Source: a bacterium (GTDB lineage: Bacteria; Gemmatimonadota; Gemmatimonadetes; Gemmatimonadales; Gemmatimonadaceae). Taken from it: a stretch of DNA of 39,426 nt. Location: the NCBI GenBank assembly GCA_027484025.1, contig JAIXTI010000190.1:1-39426 (forward strand). The letters are read 5' to 3'. Below are positions 32,846 to 39,426 of this stretch, piece by piece (the first letter of the stretch is position 1; the number at the start of each line of letters is the position of its first letter). A program made the position numbers and the translations under genes. Under the pieces are notes generated by a model, which worked only from the letters and a program-made list of their open reading frames with translations, ran no database searches and had not been told where the DNA came from.

Positions 32846-34150
32846 ATGACCAATCGCCGTCAGTTCCTTTCCGCCGCCTCTACTGTTGGTGCCGCCGTGG
32901 CGCTCGGTGCCCGCCCAGGCGTGGCGCAGGACGACCACGATGCGGCGGCGCCGCAAGACGGTGCGATGCCCCCGGCCATTCGCGCGCTCACGTCGATGCG
33001 GCAAGGGGTGGTCCCCATCAGTGTGAACGAGCGTCGAGCGCGCATCGAAAAGGCGCGCCGGCTGATGCGCGAGCAGAAGATGCAGGGGCTCATGCTGACC
33101 GGTGGCACCTCCATGGTGTACTTCACCGGCATTCAGTGGGGACTGAGCGAGCGATTGCTGGCGGCGTTCATCCCGGTGAGTGGCCGGCCGTTTCTCGTCA
33201 CGCCGAAGTTCGAAGAAGAACGGGCGATGGAGCAGGTGGCGCTCGGCCCCATGGCCGGCGATTCCGACGTGTATGCCTGGGAAGAGCATGAAGATCCGTA
33301 CGCGCTCATCGCCAACGCGCTGCGTTCGCGCGGCTTGGGCACCGCCACCATTGGCGTGGAGGAGACGGTACGGCATCAGTTCAGCTACGGCACGTCGCGA
33401 CTGGCGGGGGTGACGCTCACCGACGGCACACCGATTACGGCGGGGTGTCGCATGGTGAAGGACGCGCACGAGTTGGCGCTCATGCGTCACGCGAGTCAGG
33501 TGACGCTGCGGGCGTACGAGGCGGCGTGGAAATCGCTCAAGGAAGGGATGACGCAAGGCGATTTTGCGCGCCTGGTGGCCATGGCGCACACCCAACTCGG
33601 TTACAGCGGATCGGCGGGCGTGCAGGTGGGCAAATACTCGGCTTTGCCCCATGGTAGCGTGACTCCGCAGGTGGTGCGCGAAGGGAGCATTCTGCTCATT
33701 GACGGCGGCTGCAAGGTGGAAGGGTACAGCTCCGACATCTCGCGCACCTTCGTCCTTGGGAAGCCCACACAGCGCATGAAGGATGTCTTCGAGATCGAGC
33801 ATCGCGCGCAGACGGCGGCGTTGCGCGCCGCGCGCCCGGGCGTGCCCTGCGAAGCGGTCGATGCGGCGGCGCGCAAGGTGATTGTCGATGCCGGCTTCGG
33901 CCCCGACTACAAGTACTTCAGTCATCGCGTAGGGCACGGCATGGGGATGGATGGACACGAATGGCCGTATCTGGTGCGCGGCAACACGCTGCCGCTGGCG
34001 CCCGGAATGGTCTTTTCCGATGAGCCGGGCATCTACATTCCCGGCGAGTTCGGCATCCGGCTCGAGGACGACATGGTCATTACCGAAACCGGGGCGGAGC
34101 TGTTCACGCCACAGTCCCCGAGTTTGGAGCGGCCGTTCGCCGCCGCGTGA
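32846..34150 (+). CDS. Exported M24-family peptidase (Xaa-Pro dipeptidase/aminopeptidase type)
   Basis: Pita-bread-fold metallopeptidase with a two-metal site; cleaves N-terminal residues before proline in its best-known members. Ligands are visible as D286 and D297 (IDGGCKVEGYSSDISRTF), H364 (RVGHGMGMDGHE), E393 (DEPGIY) and E407 (RLEDDM). The N-terminus (TNRRQFLSAAS, then a hydrophobic stretch to RPGVAQ) looks like a twin-arginine signal, implying export folded. The creatinase-like N-terminal domain spans about 50-185. The start at 32846 is chosen because of the Tat signal; an in-frame codon at 32756 would place the signal internally. Divergent from the TetR gene, so the operators at 32701-32734 may also affect it. 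Confidence 0.9.
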   Translation: MTNRRQFLSAASTVGAAVALGARPGVAQDDHDAAAPQDGAMPPAIRALTSMRQGVVPISVNERRARIEKARRLMREQKMQGLMLTGGTSMVYFTGIQWGLSERLLAAFIPVSGRPFLVTPKFEEERAMEQVALGPMAGDSDVYAWEEHEDPYALIANALRSRGLGTATIGVEETVRHQFSYGTSRLAGVTLTDGTPITAGCRMVKDAHELALMRHASQVTLRAYEAAWKSLKEGMTQGDFARLVAMAHTQLGYSGSAGVQVGKYSALPHGSVTPQVVREGSILLIDGGCKVEGYSSDISRTFVLGKPTQRMKDVFEIEHRAQTAALRAARPGVPCEAVDAAARKVIVDAGFGPDYKYFSHRVGHGMGMDGHEWPYLVRGNTLPLAPGMVFSDEPGIYIPGEFGIRLEDDMVITETGAELFTPQSPSLERPFAAA

Positions 34151-34217
34151 CCGCTGGCGAACGCGCACGCGTGGCTGTGCGTAGCCTGAGGTACCCTCTC
34201 CCCTGGTCGGTGTCGCG

Positions 34218-36602
34218 GTGCCCCTGCTTTCTCTGTTGCTCCTCCCGCTTGTCTTGAGCGGTTCGCCACGTTCGCCGGTGCTTCACGCAGATGAGCCGAG
34301 GCCAGTGTTCAACGGTCGTTTGGGAAAAACGATCGTGGCCCTGCCGCGCGCTGAGCGTGCACCGGTGGTCGACGGCGTGCTGGATGAGCCGGAGTGGGGA
34401 CGGGCCGCCGTGCTCACGGGGTTCTCGCAATTCTTCCCCACGGACGGTGTCGCCGCGCGAGACAGCACGGAGATCCTGGTGTGGTACAGCAGCACCGCGT
34501 TGCACGTCGGCGTCCGGGCCTTCGCCGCGCCGGGGACGGTGCGCGCCACCCTCGCCGATCGCGACCGCATTACGCAGGACGACAACGTGCAGCTGTTTCT
34601 GGGCACGTACAACGACAGTCGGCAAGCGCTCGTCTTCGCGGTGAATCCGTTTGGCATCCAGAGTGACGGTGTCCTCACGGAGACTGGTGCGACCACTGGT
34701 GGCGGCCTCGCCGGCGGCACGAGTAAGTCCCGTGAAGCCGCTGACTTGGCGCCGGACTACGTGTGGCAGTCGAAGGGGCGATTGACCGCAACAGGCTTCG
34801 ACGTGGAGATCGTCATCCCGTTCAAGAGTCTGCGCTATCGCAATGCGGACGTGCACACGTGGCAGTTGAATGTCGTGCGCACGGTGCAGGTGAGTGGACA
34901 CGAGCAGACATGGACCGCCACGACGCGCGCCGGGTCCAGTTTTCTGGCCCAATCCGGAACGCTGAACGGACTGCGTGATTTGCAGCGTGGGGTTACGGTC
35001 GATCTCATTCCGACGGTCACCTCGACCGCCAGTGGGGCGCCGGGACCATCTGCCGGTAGCTGGCGTTACGCGACGCAGCGACCGGAGGTCGGCGGCAGTG
35101 CCCGGTGGGGGATCACCAGCAACCTCACCCTCTCCGGCACGGCCAACCCGGATTTTTCACAGGTCGAGGCAGACGCGACGCAATTCGCGCCCGACCCCCG
35201 GAATGCGGTGTTCTTCGCCGAGCGTCGTCCATTCTTTCTGGAGAGTCAGGAACAGTTCACCGTGCCCAACCGGCTGATCTACACGCGTCGCATCGCGCAG
35301 CCGATTGTGGCGACCAAGCTGACGGGCAAGCAACGCGGTTTCGACATCGGCGTGCTGTCGGCGATCGACAGCAAAGCGGCATCGCTCTCCGGTTCCGACA
35401 CCCCGCTTTTCGGGATTGTCCGCATCCAGCGTGATCTCGGGACGCAAAGCCGCATCGGCATGGTGTATACCGACCGCAGCGAAGGGAGCGCTTGGAATCG
35501 CGTCATGGGGCTCGACGGGCGACTCGTGCGCGGCGTGTACAGCGTGCAAGCGCAACTCGCGCGCAGCATGACGCGCACGGGTGGCACGACGACGTCCGCC
35601 CCGCTCTGGGATGTATCGGCGGTCCGCAATGGACGGGCGTTCTACGCGCGTTACACGTTCGTGGGCATCTCGAACGATTTTGACGCGCAGAGCGGTTTCA
35701 TTTCGCGAGCTGGTGTGGCCACCATGAACGCGACACACCGCTGGAATCACTTCGGAAAAAAAGGGGCGCTGTTCGAGCTGGTGAGTCCGGAGTTCTACGT
35801 CAACGGCCGCTACCAGTACGCCGACTATGTGAACCGGCGAGCGGCGCAGGATCTGCAGGTCCATTTGCGCAACAACATGCGCCTGCGTGGCGGCTGGCAG
35901 GTGGGCACACAGATCTTCCGCGAGGAGTTCGGCTTCGATAAAGGGCTGTATGCGAGCTACGTGCTGCAGCGGCCATCCGGGGCAGGTCGCGTGGATACGC
36001 TCTCGTACACCGGCACCAAGCGGCTGCCGAATCTCGACTGGCTGCTGTCGATCGGGACGCCGGAGTTCAAGCGATTCAGCGCCAACACCGTGCTGATCTG
36101 GGGGCAGGACGAGAATTTCCCCGAATGGAGCTCTGCCGACATTTTCTTCCTCAATCAATCACTCACGCTGCGCCCAACGGAGCAGCTGCGCGTGTCGGGT
36201 ACCTGGGCCTACGAAACGTTTCGGCGCAAAACCGACGGCTCCATGGTGCTCTTGCGCAATACGCCACGCGTCCGCGCGGAGTACCAGCTGAACCGGCAAG
36301 TGTTCGTGCGCGTCATCGGCGAGCATTCGGTCGTCGAGCAGGATGCCTTGCGGGATGATTCACGGACAGAGCTTCCGGTATTTCTCAGGCAGCGCGACGG
36401 CTCCCTGCGCCGCGCAGAGGCGTTCCGGCGGACCCGCGCGCGGCTCGATGTGCTGTTCTCGTATCTGCCTTCGCCAGGGACCGTCGTGTACTTCGGCTAC
36501 GGTGATCAGCTCCGCGCCGACGAACCGAGCGGCCCGCGTACCTTGCGGCGGTCGGCCGACCTGTTCTTTGCCAAGGTGAGCTATCTCTTCCGGCTCCAAT
36601 AG
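34218..36602 (+). CDS. CBM9-like/DUF5916 outer-membrane protein
   Basis: A signal peptide (LLSLLLLPLVLSGSP) precedes a CBM9-like domain (about 35-215; ERAPVVDGVLDEPEWGRAA, DDNVQLFLGTYNDSRQ, FDVEIVIPFKSLRY). The rest is the long beta-rich DUF5916 portion, probably an outer-membrane barrel (NPDFSQVEADATQFAPDPRN, ERRPFFLESQEQF, ending LFFAKVSYLFRL). Such proteins are common in SusCD-bearing bacteria and are thought to handle oligosaccharides, but their role is unproven. GTG start at 34218 with the signal peptide immediately following. The 67-nt gap from the peptidase gene leaves room for a separate promoter. Confidence 0.85.
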   Translation: MPLLSLLLLPLVLSGSPRSPVLHADEPRPVFNGRLGKTIVALPRAERAPVVDGVLDEPEWGRAAVLTGFSQFFPTDGVAARDSTEILVWYSSTALHVGVRAFAAPGTVRATLADRDRITQDDNVQLFLGTYNDSRQALVFAVNPFGIQSDGVLTETGATTGGGLAGGTSKSREAADLAPDYVWQSKGRLTATGFDVEIVIPFKSLRYRNADVHTWQLNVVRTVQVSGHEQTWTATTRAGSSFLAQSGTLNGLRDLQRGVTVDLIPTVTSTASGAPGPSAGSWRYATQRPEVGGSARWGITSNLTLSGTANPDFSQVEADATQFAPDPRNAVFFAERRPFFLESQEQFTVPNRLIYTRRIAQPIVATKLTGKQRGFDIGVLSAIDSKAASLSGSDTPLFGIVRIQRDLGTQSRIGMVYTDRSEGSAWNRVMGLDGRLVRGVYSVQAQLARSMTRTGGTTTSAPLWDVSAVRNGRAFYARYTFVGISNDFDAQSGFISRAGVATMNATHRWNHFGKKGALFELVSPEFYVNGRYQYADYVNRRAAQDLQVHLRNNMRLRGGWQVGTQIFREEFGFDKGLYASYVLQRPSGAGRVDTLSYTGTKRLPNLDWLLSIGTPEFKRFSANTVLIWGQDENFPEWSSADIFFLNQSLTLRPTEQLRVSGTWAYETFRRKTDGSMVLLRNTPRVRAEYQLNRQVFVRVIGEHSVVEQDALRDDSRTELPVFLRQRDGSLRRAEAFRRTRARLDVLFSYLPSPGTVVYFGYGDQLRADEPSGPRTLRRSADLFFAKVSYLFRLQ

Positions 36603-36674
36603 TCAGCGCGTATAGTTGCGGTCGTCAAATTGCAGGCCGGCCCTGTAGTGTTTTCAATCCTGCTGGAGGATGCG

Positions 36675-37103
36675 ATGAGTAACGCCATGCGTGCGACCGC
36701 GGCGGGGGTCGTGGGCTTTGTCGTGGGATCGCTGGTCAACGGCGCAATCGTCGCCGTGGGGCCGTCGATCATTCCGCCACCCGCCGGCGCGGACATGACA
36801 ACAGTCGAAGGGCTCACCGCGGCCATGTCCCTGCTGCAGCCGAAGCACTTTGCCATGCCGTTCCTCGCGCACGCGCTGGGGACCTTTGTGGGCGCTACCG
36901 TTGCTGTCATGATGGCGACGGCGTACCGCACTCGACTGGCGTACATCCTCGGGTTTGTCTTCCTGGCGGGTGGAGTCGTCGCGGCAAAGATGATCCCCGC
37001 TCCCAACTGGTTCATCACCCTCGATCTGCTGGTGGCATATCACCCCATGGCTTGGCTCGGTCTGGCCATCGGCCGACGTCTCCGTCCCGCTACGCCCGTG
37101 TAA
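36675..37103 (+). CDS. Small hypothetical membrane protein
   Basis: Four hydrophobic segments (RATAAGVVGFVVGSLVNGAI; FLAHALGTFVGATVAVMMA; LAYILGFVFLAGGVVAA; LVAYHPMAWLGLAIG) in 142 residues suggest an integral membrane protein. No family recognised. GGAGGA lies 4 nt before the ATG at 36675; an in-frame codon at 36630 lacks a ribosome-binding site. TATAGT at 36611-36616 is a possible -10. It ends 17 nt from the convergent M1 peptidase gene. Confidence 0.65.
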   Translation: MSNAMRATAAGVVGFVVGSLVNGAIVAVGPSIIPPPAGADMTTVEGLTAAMSLLQPKHFAMPFLAHALGTFVGATVAVMMATAYRTRLAYILGFVFLAGGVVAAKMIPAPNWFITLDLLVAYHPMAWLGLAIGRRLRPATPV

Positions 37104-37120
37104 ACCCGTCGCGCTCTGCG

Positions 37121-38806
37121 CTACGGCACCCTTTTGCTCACGACGTAGTAGTTCTCGTCGACCCGCAGCGTGCCGTTTGGTGCGATGGGGATATCGACGC
37201 GCGTCCAGTTGTTGCTGGGCGTGACCTGGACGGACGCAGTTCCGCTGACGAGGCGTACCGGCATGGTAAAGCCGGACACGACGTCGTTCCAGCGCACCTG
37301 CACCCCACCCGTGTCGCTCTTCCATTCGAGCACCGGGATCTTCGTGGTGGTGAGGTACTGCGCAAACACCGTGGAGAAGTCGATGCCAGACGCCTTGGAC
37401 ATATACGCCTGCACATCGGCGCCATTGACGGTGGTGCGCGCGAAGGTCTGCTGCACGCCGCGCAATACCGTACGCCACTTGGCATCGTCGCCCACGAGCT
37501 GCCGCATGGTGTGCAGCATGTTGGCGCCCTTGTAGTACATGTCGCCCGAGCCCTCGGCGTTCACCCCGTACGCCGCGATGATGGGCTGGTCGTTGCGTAC
37601 CTTGCTGCGCGTGCCGATGACATACCGCGCGCCGGCCGCCTTGCCCAGCCGGCACTCGGCGTAAAGGTTCTCCGCGTACGCGGCGAAGGCCTCGTGCACC
37701 CACATATCGGCAAGATCCTTGGTCGTGATGGAGTTGCCCCACCACTCGTGCGCGCTTTCGTGCACGATGATGAAATCCCACAGCAGGCCGACGCCGGTGC
37801 CCGAGAGATCGGTGCCGAGGTAGCCGTTCTGAAAGCGGTTGCCGTAGCCGACGCCGCTCTGGTGTTCCATGCCAAGGTGTGGCGCTTCGATGAGCTTGTA
37901 GCCGTCTTCGTAGAACGGATACGGCCCGAACCATTGCTCGAAACACTGCAGCATGGGCGGGACTTGACGGAACTGCTGTTCCGCGGCCTGCCGGTGATGC
38001 GCCAAGGGCCAGTAGTCGACAGTTAGCGGTCCGCTTTCGCCACGCACAATCTCGCTGAAGTGCGCGTAACTACCGGCGTTGATCGCGACGTCGTAGTTGT
38101 TGATGGGATGCGTGAGGAACCACTCCCATGTCGTACTCTGGTCATCGTGGCGGACCACTCGGCGAAGGCGCCCGTTGGAGACGTTCACCATGGGATCGGG
38201 CACACGTATGGCCACGCGCTGGCTGTCCGGCTCGTCGGCTTGTGTGTCCTTGTTGGGCCACCAGACGCTCGCGCCGAGCCCCTGATTGGCCGTGGCGACC
38301 CACCGGTTGCCGAGGCTGTCGGTGCGCCAGATGAGGCCACCGTCCCAGGGCGGATTCACGGCGGCTTTGGGTTTGCCGTGGTAGTACGCACGCAGCGTTC
38401 GTCGTTCGCCAATCTTCTGGTTGCCGGCAACGGTTGCGAAGAAGGCATTGCCGTCGCGCACGAACGGCAGCTGCTGCCCGTCTTGCACGATACTGTCCAT
38501 CACCAACGGCATCTGCAAATCGATCTGCAGCCTGGTGCGTTTGGCAATGGCCGGCTGCACCACTTTGTACGTAATGCCTGTGAAGCCGCTGACGCTGCTG
38601 TCAGCGGGCGCGATGCGGACGCGGAGATCATAGAACTCGACGTCCCACCAGTTGCGACCCGCGCCGTTGCCGCCACGTAGCGAGTCGGCGTGGGTGGCGC
38701 GGGGGATCTGGGCGCCGACTTGCGCGTGCAGCACGGCTGGTGCGGAATGCGCCGCCACAAGCATGGCTGGCAACATGAGGAACGGGCGCAAACGGGAGCG
38801 TGTCAT
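37121..38806 (-). CDS. Secreted M1-family zinc metallopeptidase
   Basis: M1 aminopeptidases cut single residues from the N-termini of peptides. The signal peptide (MTRSRLRPFLMLPAMLVAAH, then SAPAVLHAQ) indicates export. The zinc site is H349-E-S-A-H353 and E372 (WVHEAFAAYAE), with the standard 18-residue gap. The exopeptidase motif usually read as GAMEN is LGMEHQ here, which keeps the Met-Glu. Y-type catalytic support is probable at MYYKGANML. The length (561) is short for M1; the C-terminal helical domain is mostly absent and replaced by a beta-type end, a form common in secreted bacterial members. ATG 38806 chosen for the signal; the frame is open to 38911. Confidence 0.9.
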   Translation of the reverse strand: MTRSRLRPFLMLPAMLVAAHSAPAVLHAQVGAQIPRATHADSLRGGNGAGRNWWDVEFYDLRVRIAPADSSVSGFTGITYKVVQPAIAKRTRLQIDLQMPLVMDSIVQDGQQLPFVRDGNAFFATVAGNQKIGERRTLRAYYHGKPKAAVNPPWDGGLIWRTDSLGNRWVATANQGLGASVWWPNKDTQADEPDSQRVAIRVPDPMVNVSNGRLRRVVRHDDQSTTWEWFLTHPINNYDVAINAGSYAHFSEIVRGESGPLTVDYWPLAHHRQAAEQQFRQVPPMLQCFEQWFGPYPFYEDGYKLIEAPHLGMEHQSGVGYGNRFQNGYLGTDLSGTGVGLLWDFIIVHESAHEWWGNSITTKDLADMWVHEAFAAYAENLYAECRLGKAAGARYVIGTRSKVRNDQPIIAAYGVNAEGSGDMYYKGANMLHTMRQLVGDDAKWRTVLRGVQQTFARTTVNGADVQAYMSKASGIDFSTVFAQYLTTTKIPVLEWKSDTGGVQVRWNDVVSGFTMPVRLVSGTASVQVTPSNNWTRVDIPIAPNGTLRVDENYYVVSKRVP

Positions 38807-39027
38807 GGCGTCGAGGAACGTGAGCGATACGGAAGTTGCCGCAGTGACGGAACTTGACGCGCCGCAGCTGGCATCGGCAAGCGTGTCGACGTAACGCGCA
38901 CGTTGACCCACTACGTCACGATGTGCGCAGGTGGACCACGCGACCTACGCGTGAAATCGGAGGCGAGCCATTCATTGCGGCCGTTCGTTCGCTGTGGTTC
39001 ACCTCACCGTTCCTCACTGGAGAAACA

Positions 39028-39426
39028 ATGCGCCGATTGCTTCGGATCGTCCGCCGGCACGCCCCCGTTGGTTTTGCGCTGATCGGCACGCTTGCGGTAC
39101 AGGCGTGCGCCGATGAGTCGGTCACCACGCCATCTGCGGCGGCTACCGTTCCCGCGGGGAGTGCGTCTTCCCAGCGCCAGGCTGGCAGCGCGCTGACCAG
39201 CGCCGTGAACAGCGTGACAAGTTTCGTAGGCCGGTTCATTGACACTTCGCTTGGGCAGCAGCCCAGCATCACGCCGTCGTTGCGCCTCGAGAGTCTGAAA
39301 CCCGGAACCAAGTTCCGCCCCAACACTCCGGTGACCATTCGCGTCGCGTACCAGAATTTCGATTTCCGTCCGGAACTCCGTACGCCCGACGCCGCGCGCA
39401 CTTTGGGGTCGCTGCCGCAAACGGTA
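39028..39426 (+). CDS. Lipoprotein, partial (cut by the right edge)
   Basis: An open frame runs from ATG 39028 to the end of the window with no stop, 133 codons visible. CTGGAGA lies 5 nt upstream as the ribosome-binding site. The start MRRLLRIVRRHAPVGFAL and LIGTLAVQAC is a lipoprotein signal with Cys27, so the product is membrane-anchored. The mature part begins with a low-complexity Ser/Ala/Thr-rich stretch and then DTSLGQQPSITPS, not recognised. It is divergent from the M1 peptidase gene; 38807-39027 between them shows no other gene. Confidence 0.8.
   Translation, partial: MRRLLRIVRRHAPVGFALIGTLAVQACADESVTTPSAAATVPAGSASSQRQAGSALTSAVNSVTSFVGRFIDTSLGQQPSITPSLRLESLKPGTKFRPNTPVTIRVAYQNFDFRPELRTPDAARTLGSLPQTV

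Noticed and set aside
36654-37946. Long minus-strand open frame across the small membrane protein and M1 peptidase
   Set aside because: Out of frame with the M1 gene, which has a complete zinc site; the alternative product is low-complexity and Arg/His-rich.
1-39426. CRISPR array, tRNA or rRNA genes
   Set aside because: No regularly spaced direct repeats and no cloverleaf or rRNA-like stretches were seen.

Overview
The window is GC-rich DNA (a visual estimate of low-to-mid 60s percent) from a Gram-negative, heterotrophic bacterium. A SusC/SusD-type TonB receptor pair, a DUF5916 outer-membrane protein, many exported proteins with signal peptides, a secreted M1 peptidase and a GH20 hexosaminidase, all in high-GC DNA, suggest Gemmatimonadota. 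That assignment is inference from gene content and composition; no rRNA, tRNA or CRISPR array was seen.

Positions 1-3720 look like a defence or accessory island. It holds the 3' end of a gene resembling a type I restriction R subunit fused to an AlbA_2/Schlafen-like domain, a coiled-coil protein of unknown function, an excisionase-like helix-turn-helix protein and a PLD-like nuclease closed by a strong terminator. Positions 3733-13479 look like a mobile module. A RepA-like ATPase that has lost its P-loop and an unknown 301-residue protein are transcribed divergently from a region holding a perfect 26-bp hairpin flanked by two copies of the same promoter-like 11-mer. Then come a sigma-factor-like protein, a YhaM-like OB-fold/HD protein, a 103-residue protein, and a compact transposition operon: a DDE transposase of the TniA/TnsB/MuA type, a TniB/TnsC-type AAA+ ATPase, and a 637-residue protein I do not recognise. 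Positions 13480-15220 are more AT-rich and hold one membrane protein and several hairpins.

From 15221 the content becomes chromosomal in style. There is a GIY-YIG/DUF2239 two-gene operon under a near-consensus promoter with two related palindromes; two tandem membrane proteins with C-terminal paired-cysteine motifs; a secreted protein and a GH20 hexosaminidase; D-lactate dehydrogenase and a two-barrel outer-membrane protein on the minus strand; and the SusC/SusD pair ending in a textbook terminator. A minus-strand group follows: TetR regulator, cupin and membrane protein joined by 4-bp overlaps, with a hybrid histidine kinase downstream. The last part has an exported M24 peptidase, a CBM9-like/DUF5916 protein, a small membrane protein, an M1 peptidase on the minus strand, and the start of a lipoprotein gene cut by the window edge.

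The parts most worth a second look are the transposition operon with its unrecognised third gene and unusual companions, the divergent promoter/hairpin region, the P-loop deletion, and the regulatory palindromes at 15174-15210, 16388-16414 and 32701-32734.
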